Translations under genes and position numbers: made by a program
Shown: positions 35,007-45,965 of the stretch, piece by piece
Layout: every line of letters starts with the position of its first letter
Numbering within the stretch: the first letter of the stretch is position 1
Assembly (NCBI GenBank): GCA_001931875.2
Contig: MSJH02000623.1
Coordinates: 197,438-261,437, forward strand
DNA: 64,000 nucleotides
Direction of reading: 5' to 3'
DNA from: Byssochlamys sp. IMV 00236
Lineage: Eukaryota > Ascomycota > Eurotiomycetes > Eurotiales > Thermoascaceae
Notes under the pieces: generated by a model
Databases searched by the model: none
Seen by the model: the letters and a program-made list of their open reading frames with translations, nothing else
What the model was told of the DNA's origin: nothing

Positions 35007-36998
35007 ATGTCAACAAATTACCAATACTCAGCGCTCAACCATCCGCAAGATTCTGGCGACAACGATCATCTGCCCCAGCCACAACCAATCAGTGCCAATA
35101 CACAACCAGATCCCGTGGAAGCAACAACATCAGTTGCAGAGAATAACTCCAGGCGCAGCAGCTCCAGCAGTCATCCAGAACTTGCAGATGATACCGCACG
35201 GACTATGGAGCTCGGTCTGCCGGGACAGTCTCAAATTCCTGAAGAACCAGGAGGAGGCTCTGCATCAGAATCGGCGAAGGCGGATTCACCAAGTGCAAAG
35301 AAGACGCTGAAAGACATCGACTGGGCCGGGTCCTGGGTCTGGGAAATCGGTGGTTCCATCCTCAGTGTGATCTGTGTCGCCTTGTTGATGGGGTTTCTAG
35401 CATATGTGAATGGAATGGCATATGCTAGTTGGCAATATACGATCTCCCCGAACGCAGTGGTCTCCGTGATCACGGCCTTTGCGAAAGCTGCGATGCTTAT
35501 TCCTGTTTCTTCCTGTCTTGGTCAGTTGAAGTGGAGACAGGGTCGACATCAGAAACCAATGCGGCTTTATCACTTCTACGTCCTCGACCAGGCCAGTCGA
35601 GGTCCCTATGGCGCCCTAGAGGTCTTCTGGACAATTGGATCAACTTTAGCCATATTGGGTGCACTGTTAACGGTCTTGTCAGTTGCTATCGATCCCTTCA
35701 CACAGCAGATCCTGTCCTTCCCAACGCGAGAAGTACAGGCGCATAATGTGACCGCATCGGCTCAAAAAGCACAGGTGTACGCCCCTGAGTGGGCGGAGAC
35801 AACTATTAACACGTTCGAATTAGAGCCTACAATGCAGACTGCTATATTGACTGGTTTGGCACGGATAAATACACCACTTCAACCGAATTGTCCGACGGTC
35901 CACTGTGACTATCCTGACTTTGTCACTCTTGGGATTTGCACCCAGTGTGAGGATGTCACTGAAAAAACAGTCCAGACCTGCCATCCACTCTCAAATACTT
36001 CTGCAGGTTGGGAGTGGTTTAATAGCTACCCAGAGTATCAACCAATCCCTGCTGACTGTTCCTACACAACACCCGATGGATTTCAATTTACCCCTGAACT
36101 TATAGCTGCCCTCCCAATGTATGGCGGGTTTAACTTAGAGCGTCAACCATTCACTTCTATTGCAACCTCATCTTCACAGACGCCCGACGGAGGCCTCCTC
36201 GTTTCTTTTTTCTCAGCAAAATACCCCAGCAAGATATACTACCGCGTCAGTAATGTCAGTGCAGTCGAGCCAAAGCCAATCATGACGCAATGTTCAGTGC
36301 ATCTGTGCGAGAAACAGTATACGCAAAACAACGTTTCGACCAATTCCCGTGGTCTTCATCCATCAAGAACCAAACCCCTAGCCCATTATACTCTCGACAT
36401 GAATGATAAGACCCTCCTGATACTCGTGCCTGAAAATGGAACCGAGACCCTCTCAAAGAATTCAACTTACAGGCTCGATGTGATGTCCTGGCAATCATTC
36501 ACGAACACGATGAGAATGTTCTTCAACGTCACTTTTCTCCAAGGGAACCCATATACATCAGAAACCTCGTACCCGACCTTGCCTGGTGTACAGTCAGCGC
36601 CGGTTCTTTTCAACAGTGACAATATCACCGACTCGCTAGCTAGGATGGGCGAAAGTATGACTGATAATATTCGCTCAAGTAACAAAGGAACGCTCGTCAA
36701 TGGCCGTGCCTTCTTGACTGAAACCTATATTCACGTGCGGTGGCCGTGGACTATTCTTCTGATAGTATCGGTTGCTCTGGCGATTGTCCACTTTGCAGCT
36801 ACGGCTATAGCAAGTCGAGGTCAGCCTGTTCTGTGGAAATCTTCTGTGTTTCCATTCCTCGTGGGTCAGTTGGAGACGGTTCCCGAACATGACATGGCGC
36901 GTTTGCGCCGTATGGATCAGGTGTGTTCTATGTCCAGGAAAATCAAGGTAGTGGTGGAGGATCATGATGATGGTCCTCTTCTATTTGCTGAGCGATGA
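35007..36998 (+). CDS. DUF3176 family membrane protein
   Basis: A single exon. The ATG at 35007 gives 663 residues; an in-frame ATG at 34971 would add 12. The first 105 residues are hydrophilic and rich in Gln, Ser and Pro. The DUF3176 core follows: WVWEIGGSILSVICVALLMG, then an SPNAVVSVITAFAKAAMLIP segment, QLKWRQGR, and a further membrane segment (VFWTIGSTLAILGALLTV). A large non-cytoplasmic loop of about 350 residues has several Cys and many N-glycosylation motifs. A last transmembrane helix (WTILLIVSVALAIVHFAATA) precedes a short tail. The family is fungus-specific, expanded in Eurotiales and Sordariomycetes, and has no known biochemical function. Confidence 0.9.
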   Translation: MSTNYQYSALNHPQDSGDNDHLPQPQPISANTQPDPVEATTSVAENNSRRSSSSSHPELADDTARTMELGLPGQSQIPEEPGGGSASESAKADSPSAKKTLKDIDWAGSWVWEIGGSILSVICVALLMGFLAYVNGMAYASWQYTISPNAVVSVITAFAKAAMLIPVSSCLGQLKWRQGRHQKPMRLYHFYVLDQASRGPYGALEVFWTIGSTLAILGALLTVLSVAIDPFTQQILSFPTREVQAHNVTASAQKAQVYAPEWAETTINTFELEPTMQTAILTGLARINTPLQPNCPTVHCDYPDFVTLGICTQCEDVTEKTVQTCHPLSNTSAGWEWFNSYPEYQPIPADCSYTTPDGFQFTPELIAALPMYGGFNLERQPFTSIATSSSQTPDGGLLVSFFSAKYPSKIYYRVSNVSAVEPKPIMTQCSVHLCEKQYTQNNVSTNSRGLHPSRTKPLAHYTLDMNDKTLLILVPENGTETLSKNSTYRLDVMSWQSFTNTMRMFFNVTFLQGNPYTSETSYPTLPGVQSAPVLFNSDNITDSLARMGESMTDNIRSSNKGTLVNGRAFLTETYIHVRWPWTILLIVSVALAIVHFAATAIASRGQPVLWKSSVFPFLVGQLETVPEHDMARLRRMDQVCSMSRKIKVVVEDHDDGPLLFAER

Positions 36999-37292
36999 CG
37001 TCGACGGTTTACTTGAATATTTTATATTTTATATGCATTATTACAGGAGCATGTGGATGGCGACGCTCGGATTATCTAGCAGGCATTGTATTGTATATAG
37101 ACCAAGCGGGACAGATCCATAACAGCGTTTCGTTTCCATACAAAAACGGACAGATGCCGTTCCCCCCTTTTCACCCGCTTGTTTAATGCAAATTGGATTT
37201 AAAGAAATACATGTGTATAGAAAAGATTTGCAGAAAATAGCATCAATCAACATCCTCTAGGAATAAGACAGATCAGAAAAAGGAGAAGATTT

Positions 37293-38901
37293 TTACTCCT
37301 CGGCCCATCTCAGTCCCTCTCCCGTCTTCACTGTTCGTCGTGCAAGGACCTCTGCCACCTTCTCACGCACACCCTCCTTCTCGCCCCACTTCTCGACAAA
37401 CTCGTTGACAGTCTGCTTCCTCGACTTGGAGGTGTCGCGGACGAACTTCTCAATATCCTTCTCGGTAGGAAGGGCGTAGTGGGCATGGGGGTAACGGTTG
37501 TAGTTAGCGTCGTTGATGAGCGGCAGACGAGTCTGACCCTGTGGGATGTTGAAGAAAGCATCGACGGCCTCGTTGGACACCTCGGCCAGGGTAGCAGGTT
37601 GCCACTTGGGAGTCGCGGGAGGCTTAGATATCAGGCGGGCCTTGACACCCTCGACGAAGTCGTGGTGCTTCATGAACTGTGCGGCGATGTGGTGCTCTCT
37701 CTGGAAAGTTTCGGCAATAGACCACTTCCTTCCAAGGCGGAGCTGGCGGAGAGTCACCTTGAGCGACGTCGGAGAGCGCTGGGACAGAGTCTCCAGGGTC
37801 TTCTGCGCCCACTCCTTCTGCTCTTCCTCGTTCTCGAGAGCCTTGAAGATCTCCTCGACGGTGTTGTACTTGAAGCATCGGTCGATGGCTTTGCGCAGCT
37901 TTCCGGCAAGCTGAATTGGCTCCTGCTGGATGGATGGCAGGCCGGTGGAGAACTCCGCGATGGTCTTGTTGACCAGGTCCAGTCGCTCCGGGAGGGTGGC
38001 GTAATCCTTAAACACCAGCTCAGAAAGACGGGCCGTCAGGTTGCTGAGGACGCTGGAGTCCAGGTAGTGGGTAGCAATTCCAGCATAGAAGGCCTGGACG
38101 CCAGAGAGGCGCTCAGAGGTCAAGGCAAGGTATGTTCCCGTCTCGCCGTCCAGACGTGGCAGGAAGAAAGAACCACCAACGTCGGGGAAGAATCCAATCG
38201 TCGTCTCTGGCATGGCAAAGAGAGTACGCTCGGTAGCAATCCGGAATGGAGCATGTACGCTGAGACCGACACCACCTCCCATTGTGATTCCATCCATCAC
38301 AGCAATGTACGGCTTGGAGTAAGTAGCGATGACGTGGTCGAGCTGATATTCGAGACCAAAGTAGTCCGCCGATTTCTTCTGGCCTTCAGGTCCCTGCTCA
38401 TTCTGCAGAGCAAGCGCGGCAACATCTCCTCCAGCGCAGAAAGCTTTGCTTCCAGCACCGGATACCATGATAATATTGGCCAGCTGAGATTTCTCCCATT
38501 CCTAGTCCACCATTTAGCACCTTGTCACCAACACCCCGTTCCAGATGTAATATACCTTCAGTCTAGGGAGGATCTTGCGCGCCATTGAACCATTGAGGGA
38601 ATTGAGCTTCTTTGGTCGGTTAAGCTCAACCGTGCGGACACCGTAAAGAGAGTTGAACAGAACATCGTCGGGTTCATCCCCAGGGAGCTCCTTTGGAAGC
38701 TCAGGAGTCGTCGACGACATCTGCCATACATATCATGTGTCAGTAATGCTTTCCCCATATCACAACGTCCAACTCTTGACGTACCCTGGCAGAGGCAGCA
38801 AACGCTGGGTTTGTCACTTTGGCGCGCAAAGGCATCGTTGTTGACCGCGAGAACCAGCTCAGCGGCGTGGGCAACCGGGAACAGCTGGGTCGAAGTAACA
38901 T
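37293..38901 (-). CDS. EHD3: 3-hydroxyisobutyryl-CoA hydrolase, mitochondrial (Ehd3/mS47-like)
   Basis: There are three exons on the minus strand: 38901-38785, 38720-38556 and 38501-37293, giving 496 residues. The ATG at 38901 is chosen because it yields a presequence rich in Arg, Ser and Leu without acidic residues (MLLRPSCSRLPTPLSWFSRS), as expected for mitochondrial import; a later ATG at 38835 would remove it. The crotonase fold shows VRTVELNRPKKLNSLN, the oxyanion-hole motif GSKAFCAGGDV, and ITMGGGVGLSVHAPFRIATE followed by PETTIGFFPDVG. The enzyme acts in valine breakdown. In yeast the homologue Ehd3 is also found as mS47 on the mitochondrial small ribosomal subunit. Two mitoribosomal genes follow directly in this window. 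Confidence 0.93.
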
Positions 38902-39405
38902 CAATGGCAACACGGCGCGTTGATAACACTTCGAAAGGGGTATATGAAAGATCGCGCGGGTCGGCACTTATGTGACGTTGCTTGGTGCTTCGGCTTAAGT
39001 AGTACACAGGCTCGAAAAGTCTCTCCGCACAGCGAGAGTTGCCGGCGGTTGACCTCGGAGTTTTCAGCTGATTTTCCGACAAGCGGGATACAACAACTGT
39101 CAACCAATTCATTATTTGACTCCGCGTAGCCGCAATTCGGTAGTGATAAATAGTCTCTGTTATAATTCGGAATGGTAAAGGTCTCACGTTATAAAAAAAT
39201 CACGTTCTATAAGTTCTGGATCCCCCCGTTGCCTGTCATCCGGCCTCGAGGAGCAATACTCTACTCTACTCTCTCCGATATTACAGCGCAGAGAAATCTA
39301 ACGGATCAGAGCGATAGAGAAAAGTGTGATAACGTTATTTGATACAAGATGTAGAATATGAAATCGGGAGAAAACATCCCATCGCTATTTTATTGTACAT
39401 TGCGT
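38902..39405. other. Intergenic region
   Basis: Promoter of the hydrolase gene and 3' flank of the uL4m gene. A short CTCTA repeat occurs at about 39257-39275. No gene is supported. Confidence 0.5.
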
Positions 39406-40330
39406 TTAGTAACGAGCCTTTGCAGGCTCTGTGCGCAGATCCCTCGAATGCTCCGCAAGGATCTTATCCAGTGCCCGTTTCTCAATAATTAGCCTTCCAG
39501 TCTCCAGAAGGTCCTTGACATCAACATCATCCCGGTCGAGGATCCGAGCGTGCTCTCCGACTTCTTCAACAGCGCTGAATAGGAGGTCGTCTCTCTTGTC
39601 CGTAATCAGAGTGGATCTTCCATGCTCCCGACCCCATCGGTTGACTTTAAGAATCTCTTTGATCAGATGCGGCGTCGCATCCTCGGGGATCGTCATCTCA
39701 TCGTCGACAATAATCAGCTGGCCCCTCTTAAACCGGTAGCTGAGAGCTATCCGCCAGGCCTGGTCGTAAATCTTCTTGGGCAGTCCAGAGGAGAAATCCC
39801 TAGGGTGAGGACCGAAAGCGACACCACCACCCTTTCGAATAGGCGACTTCTTGTCTCCAACACGCGCTTTACCGGTACCCTTCTGTGGGTGCAGCTTCCT
39901 CCCGCTTCCGTGGACGTCGTCTCTCCATTTCGTGCTCGCCGTACCCTGTCGGGTGGCATCACCCTCGTAAACAATAGCGCGATGAAGGATATCTTTTCGA
40001 AGCGGCATGAGAAGATGGCTCTGGGCGTATTCGACGTAACGAAGGGGTTCCATGGAAGGGAACGCATAGAGGGTGGCCTGGACCGGAGGACGGCTCCACG
40101 TTGCTTTCGGGATCTCGATTCCACCTGGTGTAGTAGTGGTCTCTGAAGGTATCTGGGCCTCCGTGGCCATCGATCGTGATGCGAGGCATCGCTGCTGTTG
40201 TCAGATGTTGATGGCCAGGTGAGGAAAAAAAGATTGGGATCCTTACCGTCACAGTCTCGGGGCCATAGATCAGGCCATTTGAGCCTCTCACAAGAGAGCT
40301 CAGCCCCCGAAGAGCTCTGCTTCCAGACAT
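39406..40330 (-). CDS. YML6: Mitochondrial ribosomal protein uL4m
   Basis: There are two exons on the minus strand, 40330-40247 and 40191-39406, giving 289 residues. The first exon supplies a mitochondrial presequence (MSGSRALRGLSSLVRGSNGL) that continues across the 55-nt intron into TRCLASRSMATEAQ. The uL4 core follows: RRDI-like LRKDILHRAIVYEG, GSGRKLHPQKGTGKARVGDK (the loop that lines the peptide exit tunnel), then FGPHPRDFSSGLPKKI and the C-terminal LITDKRDDLLFSAVEEV. It belongs to the large subunit of the mitochondrial ribosome. It is transcribed away from the mL38 gene, from a shared 208-bp region. Confidence 0.94.
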
Positions 40331-40538
40331 TTTGTGACAGACGTTCAACGCTCGCAATGGCACTGTTGAACGCGAACGCTGGTGAAGCAAAAGTCAGGTC
40401 GAGTTCGGAGATCGGGGTGGTTCTGCACTAGCGGAGCCTCAATCCCATAGGCTCCGAGTCGGTTGGCAGCACGACAGAAAAAGTTCCGCCGGGGAACATC
40501 TCGACCATCATCGTCTGCCAACAACAACCCCCAGCGCC
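40331..40538. promoter_or_regulatory. Shared divergent promoter of uL4m and mL38
   Basis: Only 208 bp separate the two start codons, which point away from each other. Both products belong to the large subunit of the mitochondrial ribosome, so a bidirectional promoter that co-regulates them is likely. No clear TATA box is seen, as is common for such genes. Confidence 0.75.
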
Positions 40539-41856
40539 ATGTCTCACTGCGAGCTGGCTTCGAAGCCGCTGCTTCAATGTCTGCGGACAACCTACGCTAG
40601 AAGTCTTCCGGTCGTCCAGCTCCAGTCGACGCGCGCCTTTGGTTCGACCGCATCCGCGCGAGATGAAGCTCAGGCCGAGTCTGCAAAGCAGCCCTTCTAC
40701 AAGGCGCCTGATCCGTCTCTTGTCACAAGCCCTCGACTTGAGAGAAGATTGCTGAAATCCGGTGTCTCTCCGATCGGATCTCGTCGTCGTCGTGCTGCGT
40801 TGCAGGATTCTCCGAACATCCCTTTCGAACAGCTTCCGTATCAATGTTTCCAGGAGGCGCGAAAGATTCTTCTCGCGGACCGCGAGGAGAAGCTTAAGCA
40901 GATTGAGACTGAAAGGGAAAGAATAGCAAGGCTCCGGGAGAAGCCTGCTGAAGAGGCTGGAGGGGAATTGTCCAAGAATTCAAGACTAAAGGCCATGGAA
41001 CATCATCTGGAGCATCTGAAGATTCTCGCAGATATCAACGATCCTGTGGTCAAGAAGCGTTTTGAAGATGGGGAAGGTAGTAATCAAGAATATGCCCCGT
41101 TCTGCTTCATTTATTGACCATATGCGTGCAGGAGACATGAACAAGCCCATCTACCGATATCTGGCAGACCGGAAGTGGAGAGAGTACAGACGCCTGATCC
41201 TCGTCCAGAGAATTACGCAGATGAAGGTCATTCCCGATGTCCTCCCTCACTGCGATCCCACGGTGGATGTAAAGCTATACTTCAACAGACGCGCCGTTCA
41301 GCCTGGTGAATTCGTGGACTCTCGCGTCAGCGTTTCTCCCCCAAAATTGAATATTCAATCATTCGAACGCGGCGAGAAGCTCGTCACCATCGCAGTCGTC
41401 GACCCGGACGTTCCCAATGTTGAGGAGAACGGCTTTGACTACAAATTCCACTATCTTGCCGTCAACGTTCCGATTTCGCCTACCTCTACGCACGTCGACC
41501 TCGCCAAACTTGCGCAGGACTCGCAGGTGGTTCTTCCGTGGCTGCCCCCAACCGCCCTCAAGGGAAGCCCCTACCATCGTCTCTCCCTTTTCGTCATGGA
41601 GCAGAAGGACAACAAGCCGCTTGACTTTGCCGCTGTCAAGGAGAAAGAGGTGAACCGTGATGACATGCGCCTTCGCACTCTCCAGGCCAGATACCACCTG
41701 AAGGCCATCGGTGCGCACCTGTTCAGAAACAAGTGGGATGAGGGAACTGCGCAGGTTATGGAGCAGCTTGGCATTGAGGGAGCCGATATTGAGCTCCGGA
41801 GGAAGAGAGTTGAGCCTTTGCCTTATAAGCGAAGGAACCCTGCTTCGTTCCGATGA
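40539..41856 (+). CDS. MRPL35: Mitochondrial ribosomal protein mL38 (PEBP fold)
   Basis: There are two exons, 40539-41076 and 41132-41856, encoding 420 residues. The N-terminus is a presequence-like stretch (CLRTTYARSLPVVQLQSTRA). A charged coiled-coil region follows at about 105-170 (EEKLKQIETERERIARLREK). The C-terminal half has the phosphatidylethanolamine-binding protein fold: VTIAVVDPDVPNVEENGFDY, the HYLAVNVPIS strand and LPPTALKGSPYHRLSLFVME. This combination is the mL38 protein of the mitoribosome central protuberance (yeast Mrpl35). The 55-nt intron restores EDGEGDMNKPIYRYLADRKW. Confidence 0.92.
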
Positions 41857-42035
41857 TGGACTCGTTATGTCCTTTTACGGAGTGAGCTCGCTATTGGCAA
41901 TGCATTGTACTGTACAACTGATATGTATGAATATACACCCATTTTCCCTTCTTCCAATACTCCTAAACACCTTTATCCCAAGTCATTTCCCTGTGGTTTG
42001 TATTGTACACCGAATCTTCGTGGGCCGATGGGCAT

Positions 42036-42647
42036 TCAATCGTCCGAAAATTGAGCGGGTTGGAACGTGTTCGTAACCCATTGCATCTTCGATGGCGGCC
42101 AGACCCGAGCAATGATTTTCCCGTTCACCAATCCCAGAGGTACTGGTCCATAGTTTCGCGAATCTCTCGACCAGGGAAGGTTATCTCCGGCTAGATATAC
42201 ATGTCCTTCGGGGACCTAATTCTCCACAATATCGAATGAGCTTTGAACTACACGCAACCAGAAAACCGTGGAGTAAGTCTGACTAACCTGTATCATCTCA
42301 TTCTCTGTCCCAGCTTCCGTACTGAAAGCCGGATCCTTGCACACGAAATCCCCGGGCATTCCTAGCACCCTCTTTGCCCCATTAACACCTAGAAACATGG
42401 GATGATAGAATCGCACCACGTCCCCGACCTCAATTCCCCTCCCGTGTTTATGCAGCCGCGAGATAAGAAGGTAATCGCCGCGCGCGCTGAATGTCGGGTA
42501 CATTGACGGCCCCTCACTGAGTTGCACAGTGAAGAAGTTCTCCCAGATCAGCGTGCAGGCGCAGAAGATTCCCAGTCCGTCAAGGCCCAGACGAAAGACC
42601 GCACCGGGCGTGGTCCGCCGCAGTATCTGTCGGAAGACACCTTCCAT
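42036..42647 (-). CDS. IMP1: Mitochondrial inner membrane protease subunit 1
   Basis: There are two exons on the minus strand, 42647-42288 and 42215-42036, encoding 179 residues. It is an S26 signal peptidase with catalytic Ser48 (SEGPSMYPTF) and general-base Lys92 (GAKRVLGMPGDFV). The 72-nt intron, once removed, gives VPEGHVYLAGDNLPWSRDSR and the last box, NYGPVPLGLVNGKI. A single transmembrane helix lies near residues 20-38. In yeast Imp1 matures proteins facing the intermembrane space, including Cox2. The absence of the third signature box in any single continuous frame explains why the reading frame alone looks truncated. Confidence 0.93.
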
Positions 42648-43447
42648 CTGTGCGAATCAATGATCTCGTCTGTCTTTTCGTATACCAGGACTGTCCGATA
42701 GCTCATGCTGAGAGGCCGGAGAACGACCGGACGCAATCGCATCATGTGACCGTGGAGCTCTTCGGCTAGTGCGGGCGCCTTAAATTACTTTTCTCGTCAA
42801 TTCTCTTTTTCTTTCTCTTTCAACACACCAAACGTCCTGTTGGACGAGACTCTGTCCATCTGCAACGCAGTTGATGACGGACTTCAGCAATTACAGTACC
42901 GCTTGAAGTCTCGATACCAGCCTTGATCTATGTCGATATTCCTACGTGCATAATGGCTGCACTTCACTCGACGGTCTGAGCGGTCTTGCAGAAGATCAGC
43001 TCTTATTGCTGCTAATGATTTTTCAGTTGCTGCTCTTGTCTGTTGTCTTGTCATTGGTCTCTGCTTTATTCAATTTCTGTTTCCCTTTTCTTTCTATTCC
43101 CCTGTGCCACATACTACTAGTATATGGTGATCGCTTCTAAAAATGCTAGAGCTTGCCGTTTCCGAAATCAAATACCAGGACGAGCAAGTGTGGACAGTGA
43201 AGCAAGATTAGAATTATACGTCTCGACTGACCACCACGTGTGGCGAGACATCCCCGAACGCCATCCTCAGCCTTTACCCCATTTAACTATGGGCGTGGGA
43301 AGTTGAGAGGTTGTGAGTGGGAGACATCAATCAGATATTATAGTCTTATAGGATATCCTAGATTTCGAGTAGCATTCTACAAATTATTGTTTCAATACCA
43401 AACGCCTTCAGCAACTCAGTCTGTTGACACACATACGCTTTTCACGA
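42648..43447. other. Intergenic region upstream of IMP1
   Basis: Promoter of IMP1 and 3' flank of the DUF1264 gene. It includes a T-rich tract at about 42785-42825. Short frames (42946-43140, 43240-43530) have no recognisable features. Confidence 0.5.
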
Positions 43448-44455
43448 TCATTTTGCTTTTTTGTTCTCGTAGTCCTCCCAGAATCCATCAGCATCTGCAG
43501 TCTGGTCAGTCGCACCATTACCCCCAGTAGCATGTGCATATTTGAGCGTTGGACTTACCAGGATGCTTTTTCGGGTTCTCAATGTACTCCCTGGCCTTGG
43601 CCTTTGTCTTGTGATCAAGATGGAATCTTTGATCGCGATCTTCAATCATCTTGTCCAGACTTGGGAATGTCCTCTTGACCATGTCTTCGTCGACGAAACT
43701 TCCCATCAACTGCGGCATCCCCAAGGGCACCGTATCGCCCCGATCTACCTGCCAGAAGTGGAATGTCTTGCCGTACAAAGGGATGATCTCCTCCATTTCT
43801 GACGACTCTGCCTTGGACCAGACTGGTTCAGGCACACCTAAGCGAAGAAGTTAGTATGTATTACTTACTGTCCAATGAAGATTCTTATCATTGAACGACG
43901 ATTGCCATCATGGAACCGAAGGGGCAGATCTGATCCAACCGCCTACCTACGTACCCTGCGGAACCGGCATGACCAGCATGCCACTCTTCACTTCAAATTC
44001 GTGAGAATGCCAAAGTCTCCTCTCCTCTCTCGGAAGCGTTTCATACAGCCGTGGAGTGACCATATACTCAACCCCAATAAGCCTAGCATTCGGCTTGGGG
44101 GAATCATATATCAAGCATTGTCGGATATCTATGAAAGCAAAACCCAGACAGATACGTTAACAATGACAAAAACTCCTAATAGATGTTATATACCTCAATT
44201 CTGGTCTCTAGACTCAAACTCACCTTCAGTAATATGAGAACAGTAATGATTCGCCTCTACGCATCGTGATGGATCATTGGCGTAGATATGGAAGGCGTTG
44301 AGAAAAGCACAAATTTGCTTAACGGGTTGAAAGTCCTGGAGGATGCCAGCACCTGTTTCTAGAACGCGATGTTTTGTTCGGAGAGGCTCTCCTGCTGCTC
44401 CGTTGTCCATCACGGGGAAGTCTTTATTTTTATCGGTATGCGAACTGCACGACAT
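43448..44455 (-). CDS. DUF1264 / oil-body-associated protein family
   Basis: There are four exons on the minus strand: 44455-44224, 44128-43955, 43837-43559 and 43494-43448, giving 243 residues. The spliced protein carries the family's conserved blocks: [93 protein letters not shown] and [18 protein letters not shown]. It ends [14 protein letters not shown]. In plants, members coat oil bodies; fungal members are uncharacterised but may be linked to lipid droplets. The reading frame alone is broken into three or four pieces, so correct annotation depends on splicing. Confidence 0.9.
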
Positions 44456-45239
44456 GATGAGTGACGTTTGGCTGGATCCTCTGAGGCGAATTAAGTTGAT
44501 ATGGAAAAAATAGAAATAAATCCTAGGTGAAGGTCTAGAATATCTTTCATTGAATGTAGCATGCTCTATATATTTCAATGTGCAAGTCGAGAGAGGCATG
44601 GTTTTGAGATACCTGACGTCACGTTGATGCGACAGGGTCTGGCCTCGAGTTATCCGATTATTTTTTGCTCCACTGATGATCAATGATCGATAACTACGAA
44701 ATCATAATCATACTCAGGGATCGCGAGTTAAATGACTTGGCAGGTGTCATTGATCTAACGTCTGGGCTATTCTTTAAGAGGGGTAAAAGTTAATTCGTCC
44801 AGAAGTAAACAGTGGACAGTACCTAAGTATTCGTCTGATAAGGTTAAGTCTTTTGAAGTTAAATATTCGAGAATAGTGATTTAGAAGCTTGTAAAGGCTA
44901 CGTGATCAGTTTAGTTATAACCTTTACTCGTAGGATACGGTTTATTTATTTATCTATTTTATTTTATTAATTTTTTTTCTCTTTCGCTGGTACTGTTATG
45001 TAGATACGTGCGACGACAAAAAGTAAATCCTACCTGAGCGATAATAATGGGGAATTAACAGATTCACTCATATTTCTACTAGAAATTCGTTAAGAGGGAA
45101 GGTGACTTGTATTCCATCATAGTTCTTATCGCTATTGTAGTAATCATTGCTAGTTCTCATGAGAAACATGTTCTTCGGCTATGCTTACTTATTCCAGCCT
45201 GTAACTATAACTAATAGATAAACAGAAGACTCAGTCGTG
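44456..45239. other. AT-rich intergenic region
   Basis: Promoter of the DUF1264 gene, then an AT-rich stretch (for example a TTTATT repeat near 44940-44980). No gene is supported. Confidence 0.5.
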
Positions 45240-45590
45240 ACTTATAATTCAAGATTTGGTTCGAGCCAAAAAGTCCAATGTCTCTTTTGGCAATCGTGGC
45301 AGTATCACTTTCTACCGCAAAATGACCAACGTCAAGAAACTTGATTTCAGAATTCGGCAAATCCCTCTTAAAAAAGTCTCTGCTCCGGGAGGAATGAAGA
45401 AGAGATCATTCTTACCCCCAGATAAGTAGCGAGTAGAGGAACCTGCGACTTGCGGAAACACTCGTGGAACTTGGTCATAAAGAGCAACATTGTGGGGGTT
45501 ATTAATTAGAAAAGGCAGCTAGATCAGAGGATGATATTTCAGATGTCAAATGTTGACTGTACAATTCCTCCAGGTTGTCATTGTCTCTCT
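45240..45590 (-). pseudogene. Alpha/beta-hydrolase C-terminal relic
   Basis: Reading the minus strand, one frame gives INNPHNVALYDQVPRVFPQV, then STRYLSGGKNDLFFIPPGAE and TFLR. After a frame shift near 45370 it continues DLPNSEIKFLDVGHFAVES. These are the C-terminal parts of a haloalkane-dehalogenase-like or epoxide-hydrolase-like alpha/beta hydrolase: the strand before the acid residue (GKND) and the catalytic His (GHFA). Two stop codons (TAATAA) precede the first block. No N-terminal half with the nucleophile motif is readable upstream. It is a decayed gene fragment, not expressed as one protein. Confidence 0.7.
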
Positions 45591-45965
45591 ACATGTCTGT
45601 ATTTTCTCTGTCCTGCTGAGGTTGAGTCCTATATTGAGCGATAGGTAGTCCAGGTCGCTCGAAGGGCGTAATACCGACTGCCTTATCTCTAAGTTTACAA
45701 GTGACTAGGCGGTTGAGAAGGATGCTTTGGGATCACAGCCGGAAAACCTTCATATTCTCTGACATCAGTCAAATCACATCTACTCCAATATCACCACCTT
45801 GAATTCTCTTCTCACGCCATCTTCAACACCACTTCGCCACCACGCTAAAGCAAGCCGCGCGGAAGCGCCATTTTATCTTAGATAGAAATGTAACATAGAT
45901 GTAGTCCGTAGTTCCCGTCAAGGAATACCGTCTCGATTTCGGATATACAGTTTCGCAAAAGGGGT
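45591..45965. other. Intergenic sequence 3' of glyoxalase II
   Basis: No feature is supported. It probably contains the 3' untranslated region of the glyoxalase II gene and perhaps unrecognisable upstream parts of the hydrolase relic. Confidence 0.45.

Noticed and set aside
37479..38588. 369-codon plus-strand frame antisense to the hydrolase gene
   Set aside because: It is a shadow of a conserved enzyme on the other strand; its translation is low in hydrophobic-core pattern and has no family.
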